A DNA stretch of 12,529 bases. Origin: DASYUM01 sp036001225 (GTDB taxonomy: Bacteria; Methylomirabilota; Methylomirabilia; Rokubacteriales; DASRDR01). The position numbers and the translations under genes are program-made. Positions within the stretch are counted from its first letter, which is position 1. The number at the start of each line of letters is the position of its first letter. The notes under the pieces were generated by a model. It saw only the letters and a list, made by a program, of their open reading frames with translations, made no database searches and was not told where the DNA came from. This document shows, piece after piece, positions 6,093-12,077 of the stretch. Where the stretch lies: contig DASYUM010000253.1 in assembly GCA_036001225.1 (NCBI GenBank), positions 1 through 12,529 of the forward strand. The letters are read 5' to 3'.

Positions 6093-7301
6093 ATGACGCC
6101 CGTGGCCCCGCCCCTCGACGGCCTCCGCATCATCGACTGCTCGCGCATCGTGGCCGGTCCCTTCGCGACCCAGATCTTCAGCGACTACGGGGCCGAGGTC
6201 ATCAAGATCGAGCAGCCGCGGGTGGGCGATGATAGCCGCCACTGGACGCCGCCCGCGACGCCGGACGGCCAGGCCACCTACTTCTTCGCGGTCAATCGCG
6301 GCAAGCAGAGCGTCACCATCGACCTCAAGCACCCGCGAGGCAAAGCCCTCCTCGTCGAGCTGGCGCGCCGGGGGGACGTCCTGGTCGAGAACTTCACCCC
6401 CGGGACCATGGATCGCCTCGGGCTCGGCTATCCGACGCTGCGGGCGGTGAACCCGCGGCTGGTCTACTGCTCGATCTCCGGCTTCGGCGCCACCGGACCC
6501 TATCGCGACCGGGCCGGCTATGACGCCATCATGCAGGGCTTCACCGGCCTCATGTCGATCACGGGGGAGCCCGACGGCCCGCCGGTCAAGGTCGGCGTCG
6601 CGCTGATCGACGTCATCACCGCGCTCTACGCCCACGGGGCGATCCTGGCCGCGCTTCACCATCGCGAGCGGACCGGCGACGGGCAGCACCTGGAGCTGTC
6701 GCTCATGGAGTGCGGGATCGCGGCCTTGATGAACGCCGCCACCGCCTACCTGATCGGGGGCGTGGTCCAGGGGCGCTGGGGGAGCGCTCACCCCTCGGTG
6801 GTGCCGTACCAGGCCTTCCGGGCCCGCGACGGGTTCCTGATGGTGGGCGCGGGCAACGAGCGGCTGTGGAAGGCGTTCTGCGAGGTCCTCGGCGTCCCCG
6901 AGTGGGCGGACGATCCCCGCTACGATTCCAACGCCAAGCGCGTCGAGCGGCGGGCCGAGCTGGTGGAGCGCATCGAGGAGCGGCTGGCCGCCCGCGCGCG
7001 GGACGAGTGGGTCGAGGCGTTCGGCGCGGCCGGGCTGCCGACGGGTCCCATCAACGACGTCGGACAGGTGTTCGCCGATCCCCAGGTGGCCCACCGCGCG
7101 ATGGCGGTCGAGGTCGAGCATCCGACGGCCGGCCGCGTCCGGCTGCCCGGGATCCCGGTCAAGTTCGCGGGCACGCCAGCCCGCGTCGCCGGTCCGCCGC
7201 CGCGCCTGGGCGAGCACACCGATGACGTCTTGCGGCGGGTCGTCGGGCTGAGCGACGGGGAGATCGCGGAGCTGCGGGCCGCGGGCGCCGTGGGCGACTG
7301 A
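6093..7301 (+). CDS. CaiB/BaiF family (class III) CoA-transferase
   Basis: 402 residues, normal for the family. Signatures in order: LDGLRIIDCSRIVAGPFATQ (8-27), DYGAEVIKIEQP (31-42), the NRGKQSVTIDLKHPRGK block, VENFTPGTMDRLGLGY (98-113), SISGFGATGPYRDRAGYD, and the nucleophilic Asp173 in GVALIDVITALYAHG, which lines up with Asp169 of formyl-CoA transferase. The C-terminal domain has GAGNERLWKAFCEVLG and LPTGPINDVGQVFADPQV. Class III enzymes move CoA between carboxylic acids through aspartyl-CoA/anhydride intermediates. Known donors and acceptors include formate/oxalate, carnitine, succinate/benzylsuccinate and dicarboxylates; the substrate here cannot be read. No clear ribosome-binding site precedes the ATG. 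A GTG three codons later (6102) is an alternative start. It is followed by a crotonase gene after 14 bases, so activation then hydration of an acid is likely. Confidence 0.92.
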   Translation: MTPVAPPLDGLRIIDCSRIVAGPFATQIFSDYGAEVIKIEQPRVGDDSRHWTPPATPDGQATYFFAVNRGKQSVTIDLKHPRGKALLVELARRGDVLVENFTPGTMDRLGLGYPTLRAVNPRLVYCSISGFGATGPYRDRAGYDAIMQGFTGLMSITGEPDGPPVKVGVALIDVITALYAHGAILAALHHRERTGDGQHLELSLMECGIAALMNAATAYLIGGVVQGRWGSAHPSVVPYQAFRARDGFLMVGAGNERLWKAFCEVLGVPEWADDPRYDSNAKRVERRAELVERIEERLAARARDEWVEAFGAAGLPTGPINDVGQVFADPQVAHRAMAVEVEHPTAGRVRLPGIPVKFAGTPARVAGPPPRLGEHTDDVLRRVVGLSDGEIAELRAAGAVGD

Positions 7302-7304
7302 GCC

Positions 7305-7310
7305 AAGGAG
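7305..7310 (+). promoter_or_regulatory. Ribosome-binding site of the third crotonase
   Basis: AAGGAG with a 5-base spacer to the ATG at 7316. It lies in the 14-base gap after the CoA-transferase stop and fixes the start of the downstream gene. Confidence 0.7.
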
Positions 7311-7315
7311 ACGCC

Positions 7316-8098
7316 ATGGCCTACGAGACCCTGATCGTCGAGCGCGAGGACGGCTTCGCCGTCGTGACCCTGAACCGGCCGCCGGCCAACGCGATCTCGG
7401 CCCAGCTCGTGATCGACCTCGACGCCGCCGTCGCCGAGCTGGAGCGCGATGCCGCCGTGCGCGCGGTGATCATCACCGGCGCCGGCGACCGGATCTTTTG
7501 CGGGGGGGCCGACCTCGGCAGCGCCTTCAGCGGCGGCCCCGGCGCCGACCTGGAGGCGTTCCTTCGCCGGGGCAACGCCGTGCTGCGGCGGATCGAGACC
7601 TTGCCCAAGCCGGTGATCGCCGCCATCCAAGGGCACGCGACCGGCGGCGGCTGCGAGATCGCCATGGCGTGTCACCTCCGGGTCATGAAGGAGACGGCGC
7701 GCATCGGACAGACCGAGTCGAACCTCGGGATCATTCCCGGCTACGGAGGGACCCAGCGGCTACCACGCCTCATCGGGCGGACGAAGGCGCTCGAGTTCCT
7801 CATCCTGGGGACCCAGATCCCGGCCCCCGAGGCGCTCGCCCTCGGGCTCGTCAACCGGCTCAGCAAAGACGGCGAGACGCTGCCTGACGCCAAGGCCCTG
7901 GCCCGGACGATCGCCCAGCGCGCGCCCGTCGCGACCCGCCTCATCATCCAATGCGTGGACGCGGGGCTGAACGGCTCGATCGACGAGGGCCTCGAGGTCG
8001 AAACGCGGGCCTTCCTTCAGGCGCTGGCGACCGAGGACGCTGGCGAGGGCATCCAGGCCTTCTTTCAGAAGCGGTCTCCTCAGTTCAAGGGCGCCTGA
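7316..8098 (+). CDS. Enoyl-CoA hydratase (canonical crotonase)
   Basis: 260 residues. MAYETLIVEREDGFAVVTLNRP opens the fold. FCGGADLGSAF (61-71) and GHATGGGCEIAMAC (106-119) form the oxyanion hole. Both catalytic glutamates are present, E114 and E134 (in GQTESNLGIIPGYGGTQRLPR), so this is the most orthodox hydratase of the three in the window. The C-terminus EGIQAFFQKRSPQFKGA is the usual family ending. It should add water to a 2-enoyl-CoA or run the reverse dehydration. It forms a two-gene unit with the CoA-transferase 14 bases upstream, so its substrate is probably the enoyl-CoA derived from that enzyme's product. Cytoplasmic. No terminator with a T-run follows; a spacer of 316 bases separates it from the next gene. 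Confidence 0.94.
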   Translation: MAYETLIVEREDGFAVVTLNRPPANAISAQLVIDLDAAVAELERDAAVRAVIITGAGDRIFCGGADLGSAFSGGPGADLEAFLRRGNAVLRRIETLPKPVIAAIQGHATGGGCEIAMACHLRVMKETARIGQTESNLGIIPGYGGTQRLPRLIGRTKALEFLILGTQIPAPEALALGLVNRLSKDGETLPDAKALARTIAQRAPVATRLIIQCVDAGLNGSIDEGLEVETRAFLQALATEDAGEGIQAFFQKRSPQFKGA

Positions 8099-8158
8099 GC
8101 CGGCCCGGGCCGATACGCATCGCGCCGGGTCGTCCTCGGCGCTCGGCGGTCCTCAACG

Positions 8159-8198
8159 TATGCGGCATACGCCTGCGGCCGCCTCGCGCCTGCGTCCT
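8159..8198. repeat. Spacer repeat, copy A
   Basis: TATGCGGCATACGCCT, 13 variable bases, then GCCTGCGTCCT. The same two blocks at the same spacing recur at 10183-10222, giving 33 of 40 identical bases. In this copy CCTCAACG directly precedes the TATGCGG block and the dyad CGTATGC-G-GCATACG is complete. Confidence 0.65.
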
Positions 8199-8298
8199 AC
8201 CGGCGCTCGCGTCTCGGCCCGGTCCCGTCGCTCGGCGAAGATTGCGCCGCCCCCTTCGAGGGTAGGCCCTGAGCCGACCCGGGCCGCCTCGGATGCCC

Positions 8299-8319
8299 GG
8301 CGTGCAAGAGTTGCACGCC
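8299..8319. terminator. 9-bp hairpin, possible terminator
   Basis: GGCGTGCAA (8299-8307), loop GAG, TTGCACGCC (8311-8319): a perfect 9-bp stem 200 bases after the crotonase stop. No T-run follows and another GC palindrome comes next, so an intrinsic terminator is only one possibility. Confidence 0.35.
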
Positions 8320-8414
8320 CGGCCGCCTGGCGGCCCTGCGTGACCGGTTGACCCCGGCAGTCGGGCCGAGCCCAGGATCGGTATCGCCATTGCTTCCTTC
8401 CCCCTACAGGCCAG

Positions 8415-10079
8415 ATGTTCCCAACCACCTCGCCCCCGCGACCTCCGAACCGCCGGAACCCGGGTCTTCCCCCGCTCCTGGTCGCCCTGATCCTCGCGCT
8501 CGCCCTGCCGGCCGCCGCGGCGGCCCAGACCATCCGCCGGGTCAGCGTGGCCACCGACGGCAGCGAGGCCCAGGGCGCGACCGGGTATCACGCCCTGAGC
8601 GCCGACGGGCGCATCGTCGTGTTCGTGTCGGGGGCGACGAACCTGGTGCCGGACTGCACGGGCGGCGTCTATGTCCACGACCGGGCATCGGGGGTGACGA
8701 CCTGTCTGGGCATCTACATCAGTAGTTTCCCCAGCTTGAGCGCCGACGGGCGCTTCGTCGCGTTCCGAATCAGCTACAGCTCGTCCCCCAGCTCACCTCC
8801 GGCCGTCCAGACCTTCGTCCTGGACCGCGCGACGGGAACGACCGAGATGGTCAGCGTCACCAACGACGGCACCCCGTCCAACGGGACCACGGCGCACCGC
8901 GAGACCGCGGCCGATCCGGCCATCAGCGCCGACGGGCGCGTCGTAGCCTTCGGTACCGACGCGACCAACCTGGCGCCCGGCGTGGGCGGCGGTCTTCTGG
9001 TCAACGTGTTCGTCCGCGACCGGGTCACCGGACAGACGACCCACGTGCCGGGCGCCACCATCAAGGCCGATACCCGCATCGCGATCAGTGCGGACGGACG
9101 GATCGTGGCCTGGATGGGGCCGGCCTTCAGCGGACCTTTCCACATCTACGTTCACGACCGGGTCACCGGGGAGACGACGATCGCCGGCGACGGCGTCAGC
9201 CCCGCCGTGAGCGCCGATGGCCGCTTCGTGACCTACGTGACCGGCTTCTCGGCCGGCGACGTGGTCGTCTACGACCGAGTGAGCGGCACCACGACGCCGG
9301 TGAGCCTGGCGAGCGGCGGCGCGCCGGCCAACGGCTCGAGCTGCCCGGACTTCTTCTGCGTGCCGGCCATCAGCGGAGACGGGCGCCTGGTGGCCTTCGC
9401 CTCCAACGCGACGAACCTGGCGCCGGACGACACCAACGGCGTGACCGACGTCTTCGTCCACGACCGCCTGACCGGCGAAACGCGGCGGGTGAGCGTTCCG
9501 GCCGAGGCCGGGGAGGCGAACGGGCCGAGCAACCTCCCGCACATCAGCGCGGACGGGACCATCGTGAGCTTCCTGTCGAGCGCGAGCAATCTCGTCCCCG
9601 GAGACACGAACGGCGCGAGCGACCTCTTCGTGGTCGCCCCCGACTCGGGCGGAGCGCCGCCGGGCCCCGCGAACCTCTCGGTGAGCGTGGCGGTGAACCA
9701 GAGCCATTTCTCGCCCGGGGAGACCTTTGTCATCTCGGCCAGCGTGGACAATCGCGGGCTCAGCCCGGCGGTGGACTTCTATCTGGGCGTCCTCCTGCCC
9801 GACGGTGAGACGATCGTCTTCTTCACCGGCGGCGGCACCAGCTTCGGCCGGCTCTCGAACGTCGCGACGCTCGGCCCCATCGCGGCCCGGGTCTCACTGG
9901 CGACCCCGTTCGCGGTGAGCGTGCCCAACATCTTCGCCCACACGTGGACGGGCAGCGAGCCGCCGGGCATCTACGTGGCGTTCCTGGCCGTCGTGATGCC
10001 AGGCGCCTTCGCCGACGGGACGGTCGATCCCGGCGACGTCCTGGCCCTCAGCCTGGCGACCTTCAGCTTCGGGCCCTGA
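8415..10079 (+). CDS. Secreted seven-bladed PD40/TolB-like beta-propeller with a C-terminal beta domain
   Basis: 554 residues. The ATG at 8415 is followed by a Pro/Arg-rich N-region, a hydrophobic core (LLVALILALALPAAAAA, 21-37) and a probable signal cut near Ala37/Gln38. Seven repeats follow, each with a SADG-R-x-VAF strand (SADG or SGDG at 62, 109, 171, 225, 266, 320, 378) and usually a V-x-DR-x-TG-x-T turn. Four also carry ATNL-x-P-type loops (ATNL or SNLV). Seven blades would close one propeller. Residues 418-554 form a separate region starting NLSVSVAVNQSHFSPGETFVIS with VDNRG, like an Ig-like/CARDB-type beta-sandwich. PD40 propellers usually bind proteins or glycans. No catalytic residues are evident and no Tol-Pal genes are nearby. 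It stands alone, and similar spacer repeats occur before and after it. Confidence 0.85.
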   Translation: MFPTTSPPRPPNRRNPGLPPLLVALILALALPAAAAAQTIRRVSVATDGSEAQGATGYHALSADGRIVVFVSGATNLVPDCTGGVYVHDRASGVTTCLGIYISSFPSLSADGRFVAFRISYSSSPSSPPAVQTFVLDRATGTTEMVSVTNDGTPSNGTTAHRETAADPAISADGRVVAFGTDATNLAPGVGGGLLVNVFVRDRVTGQTTHVPGATIKADTRIAISADGRIVAWMGPAFSGPFHIYVHDRVTGETTIAGDGVSPAVSADGRFVTYVTGFSAGDVVVYDRVSGTTTPVSLASGGAPANGSSCPDFFCVPAISGDGRLVAFASNATNLAPDDTNGVTDVFVHDRLTGETRRVSVPAEAGEANGPSNLPHISADGTIVSFLSSASNLVPGDTNGASDLFVVAPDSGGAPPGPANLSVSVAVNQSHFSPGETFVISASVDNRGLSPAVDFYLGVLLPDGETIVFFTGGGTSFGRLSNVATLGPIAARVSLATPFAVSVPNIFAHTWTGSEPPGIYVAFLAVVMPGAFADGTVDPGDVLALSLATFSFGP

Positions 10080-10132
10080 CGCCCGGGCCGGGGCCCGTCG
10101 CATCGGCCCTCGCCACGCCTCAACGTTGGGTG

Positions 10133-10181
10133 GCGCGCCCCGGACGGCGGGGCCCCAGCCCCGCGACGTCCGGAGGCGCGC
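10133..10181. terminator. Long two-part GC hairpin downstream of the beta-propeller gene
   Basis: An outer stem of 13 pairs (10133-10145 with 10168-10181, one bulged A at 10174) encloses an inner 7-bp stem GCGGGGC/GCCCCGC (10147-10153, 10158-10164) with loop CCCA. It lies between convergent genes, so it may end transcription from both sides. It also interrupts spacer-repeat copy B. No T-run is present. Confidence 0.5.
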
Positions 10182-10182
10182 A

Positions 10183-10222
10183 TATGCGGCATACGCCTCG
10201 GCGTGGCTCGGGCCTGCGTCCT
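10183..10222. repeat. Spacer repeat, copy B
   Basis: Carries TATGCGGCATACGCCT and GCCTGCGTCCT with the same 13-base gap as copy A at 8159-8198. The CCTCAACG block that touches the repeat in copy A lies at 10118-10125 here, separated by about 56 bases that contain the long hairpin at 10133-10181. Confidence 0.6.
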
Positions 10223-10296
10223 TGATCTGCTCGGGCCGCGGCCCGGGCCACGGCCATCGTGGCCCAGCTTCCCGCCTGGAGCGCCCGTGACGTCGG

Positions 10297-10632
10297 TCAG
10301 GCGGCGAGCGCCGCCTGCCGCCGACAGGCGGCGGCGCAGCGCCGGCAGGCGTCGGCGCATGCGCGGAGCTGCAGGTCGGCGCCGAATCCATCGCAGTAGC
10401 GGGCGCACCGCTCGCAGACCTCCGCGCAGGCGACGCAAGTCCGCCCGGTGAGATCGGCCGCGCCGCGGAGCAGGCTGGCGCTGGTCTGGCAGATCTCGGC
10501 GCAGTTGAAGAGAAGCCGGATGTGGCTCACCTCCGCCGGCTGCCCACCCGCGGCGAGATAGGCGACGGTTTCCAGGCACACGCGGTGGCAGCCCAGGCAC
10601 AGCTCGATACATTCCTGCACGGGCACCGGCAT
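10297..10632 (-). CDS. Four-helix-bundle copper-storage protein (Csp-like, cytosolic type)
   Basis: 111 residues with 15 cysteines spaced as in the Csp/DUF326 family: C8, C12, C15, C19 on helix 1; C44, C48 on helix 2; C66, C69, C73, C76, C80 on helix 3; C92, C96, C99, C103 on helix 4. Such proteins fold as four-helix bundles whose inward-facing cysteines bind many Cu(I) ions. His16 and His37 could lie at an open end. There is no signal peptide or Tat motif, as in the cytosolic Csp3 class. The start ATG at 10632 has a G-rich stretch just upstream. It lies 15 bases downstream of the hot-dog gene on the same strand and is probably co-transcribed with it. No copper regulator, chaperone or efflux pump is in the window. 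Copper storage is a family-based inference. Confidence 0.88.
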   Translation of the reverse strand: MPVPVQECIELCLGCHRVCLETVAYLAAGGQPAEVSHIRLLFNCAEICQTSASLLRGAADLTGRTCVACAEVCERCARYCDGFGADLQLRACADACRRCAAACRRQAALAA

Positions 10633-10647
10633 GGTACCCCCCGCCCG

Positions 10648-11094
10648 CTAGGAGGCCAGCCGCGCCGGCACGTCGCCGGCCGGGGCCAGCTGGGTGACGA
10701 CGAGCGCCGCCACGAGCTTCTCGTGCTCGTCGCGGACCCGAACGTCCACGATCAGTGTCGTCCGGCCACGGTAGGTGAGCTCGGCCTCGGCCGTCAGCCG
10801 GCCTCGACTGCCGTCGCGAAACAAGTTGACGGACAACTCCAGGATGCGAGGGAGGGGCCGGGCCGAGGGCTCGCCCGGGGCGGCGAGCACGGAGGCGCCG
10901 GCCGCGAGCGCGGCGGCGTTGCCGAGGGCGATGATGGCGTCGGCGCCGGCGTCCGGGCGGCCTTCGGGCTCGACGTCGAGCTGGACCCAGGCCCGTCCCC
11001 CGTGGGCCCGCACGAGGCGTAGCCCGGGGCGCTCGGGCCCGAGGTGGGTGCGATCGGTCGTCAGGCGAGGGTGATCGGATCGCTCGCTGCTCAT
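10648..11094 (-). CDS. Divergent hot-dog fold (PaaI/thioesterase-like) protein
   Basis: 148 residues. The ATG at 11094 was chosen over the longer frame to 11166 because AGAGGAG lies 7 bases upstream (plus positions 11102-11108). The C-terminal half has the hot-dog strand order of PaaI-type thioesterases: ILELSVNLFRDGSRGRLTAEAELTYRGRTTLIVDVRVRDE (84-123), followed by KLVAALVVTQL. The long helix is ADAIIALGNAAALAAGAS (51-68). The H-G-G...D active-site layout usual in PaaI/YbgC-like thioesterases is not visible around this helix; the only HGG (31-33) sits on an earlier strand. It may therefore bind acyl groups without hydrolysing them, or use other residues. It forms a unit with the copper-storage gene 15 bases downstream; the functional link is unexplained. 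Confidence 0.72.
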   Translation of the reverse strand: MSSERSDHPRLTTDRTHLGPERPGLRLVRAHGGRAWVQLDVEPEGRPDAGADAIIALGNAAALAAGASVLAAPGEPSARPLPRILELSVNLFRDGSRGRLTAEAELTYRGRTTLIVDVRVRDEHEKLVAALVVTQLAPAGDVPARLAS

Positions 11095-11101
11095 GGGTGC
11101 G

Positions 11102-11108
11102 CTCCTCT
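11102..11108 (-). promoter_or_regulatory. Ribosome-binding site of the hot-dog gene
   Basis: On the minus strand this reads AGAGGAG, 7 bases before the ATG at 11094. It decides the start in favour of the 148-residue form. Confidence 0.65.
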
Positions 11109-11252
11109 GGGCCCGGGGTTTCGCTCGCGCGCCACGGGTATCACGCGCACACCGTTCCCCCGGCATCCTCGCCGGTCGGACGCCCGCGCGTCTATCCGAA
11201 TGAAGCTCTAGAGTCAGCCGCCGAGACAGGAGACGGACACCGACCCCGCGGG

Positions 11253-11281
11253 TTGCGCCGGTTCCGTCGTTCTGTTACGGT
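11253..11281 (+). promoter_or_regulatory. Possible promoter of the SDR gene
   Basis: TTGCGC (11253-11258) and TACGGT (11276-11281) are separated by 17 bp, about 47 bases before the ATG at 11328. The -10 is weak (3 of 6). The site resembles the TTGCGC/TACGCT pair upstream of the beta-helix gene. The rest of the divergent spacer 11095-11327 shows no gene. Confidence 0.3.
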
Positions 11282-11327
11282 TTTCGTCAGCGTCTTCGGC
11301 TGAGAGTCCCCGATCGGGAGGGAGCCC

Positions 11328-12077
11328 ATGGACCTGGGAATCGCCGGGAAGGTGGCGCTGGTGACGGGTGGCGCGCGGAACCTCGGGCGAGCCGACTCCC
11401 TGAAGCTGGCCGAGGAAGGCTGCCGGGTCGCCGTCCTCGACCTCAACAAGGAAGGCGCCGAGGAGACGGCGAGCGAGATCCGGCGGACGGGCGGCCAGGC
11501 GGTCGCGATCGAGTGCGACATCGTGGATCGCCCGGCGGTGAAGGCGGCGGTGGCCCGCGTCGAGCGAGAGCTGGGGCCGGTGGACATCGTGGTGAACAAC
11601 GCCTCCATCATCTGGACCCTCGCCCAGCTCAAGGACATGAAGGACGAGGACTGGGACCTCAACCTGAACGTGAACCTCACCGGCACCTACAACGTGACCA
11701 AGGCGGTTCTGCCCGGGATGCGGGAGCGCCGGTGGGGGCGGGTGGTCTGCATGGCCTCGATCGCCGGCCTGCTCGGCGGCTTTGGCCAGACCGCGTATTC
11801 GACGACCAAGATGGGGGTGATCGGCTTCGCGCGATCGGTGGCGCTGGAGGGCGCCCGCTACGGGATCACCGCCAACGTGATCGCCCCCGGGATCATCGGC
11901 GAGCACACCAAGCTCTCCCCCATGTACGACCGGATGGTCAAGCGGGTCGCCATGCAGCGGGAAGGGGACCTGGACGACATCGCCAACGCCATCGCCTTTC
12001 TCTGCTCCGAGCGCGCCCGCTACATCACCGGCGCCGTGCTGACCGTCACCGGCGGCATGGACCTGTTCACGTTCTAG
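11328..12077 (+). CDS. Short-chain dehydrogenase/reductase (SDR), complete copy
   Basis: 249 residues, classical SDR length. GGGAGGGAG (11316-11324) precedes the ATG. The Rossmann motif is TGGARNLG (13-20), in which Asn replaces the middle glycine of TGxxxGxG. Asp38 at the end of strand 2 (AVLDLN) points to NAD(H) rather than NADP(H). NNAS (90-93) stands for NNAG. The catalytic set is complete: N116, S144, Y157 and K161 (YSTTK). The C-terminus RYITGAVLTVTGGMDLFTF is the normal ending that packs at the tetramer interface. FabG-like enzymes reduce or oxidise beta-hydroxy/keto groups; the substrate is unknown. The gene is monocistronic with its own upstream spacer. Its last 11 bases overlap the tail of a second, inverted SDR copy. 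Confidence 0.93.
   Translation: MDLGIAGKVALVTGGARNLGRADSLKLAEEGCRVAVLDLNKEGAEETASEIRRTGGQAVAIECDIVDRPAVKAAVARVERELGPVDIVVNNASIIWTLAQLKDMKDEDWDLNLNVNLTGTYNVTKAVLPGMRERRWGRVVCMASIAGLLGGFGQTAYSTTKMGVIGFARSVALEGARYGITANVIAPGIIGEHTKLSPMYDRMVKRVAMQREGDLDDIANAIAFLCSERARYITGAVLTVTGGMDLFTF
11612..12014 (+). repeat. Left arm of a large inverted repeat (SDR gene)
   Basis: Pairs in reverse complement with 12127-12529: 373 of 403 bases identical by hand count (92.6%), no gaps, with a 112-base spacer between the arms. Of the 30 differences, 22 are synonymous and 8 fall in six codons that change the residue (D-E, V-I, S-A, R-H, L-P, D-E). The repeat starts here only because the window ends; the homology probably continues upstream in this gene. 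Confidence 0.95.

Larger units (their letters stand above)
8099..8414. other. Non-coding spacer with a repeat copy and a hairpin
   Basis: 316 bases with no credible gene; the short open frames here are Arg/Pro-rich and follow from base composition. It holds spacer-repeat copy A (8159-8198), a near-perfect dyad GTATGCGGCATAC, and a 9-bp hairpin at 8299-8319. I found no convincing promoter for the downstream beta-propeller gene. TTGACC at 8348-8353 is a fair -35 but has no -10 at proper spacing. Confidence 0.7.

Noticed and set aside
6035..6148. Longer SppA start at 6148
   Set aside because: Would bury the lipoprotein signal at residue 39 and overlap the divergent CoA-transferase gene and the sppA promoter.
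5025..7217. 730-codon minus-strand open frame spanning sppA and the CoA-transferase
   Set aside because: Runs across two real genes in other frames; the product has no motif and is a third-position GC artefact.
2657..8098. Complete leucine (Liu/Atu) or carnitine (Cai) degradation cluster
   Set aside because: A lyase-like gene, CaiD-like crotonase and CaiB-like transferase are present, but there is no acyl-CoA dehydrogenase, carboxylase, CoA ligase or transporter, and the lyase lacks the classical cysteine.
8085..8678. Minus-strand open frames across the spacer before the beta-propeller gene
   Set aside because: Arg/Gly-rich products without motif; the region contains hairpins and repeat blocks instead.
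11095..11166. 24-residue N-terminal extension of the hot-dog protein
   Set aside because: Arg-rich extension without a ribosome-binding site; AGAGGAG supports the ATG at 11094.
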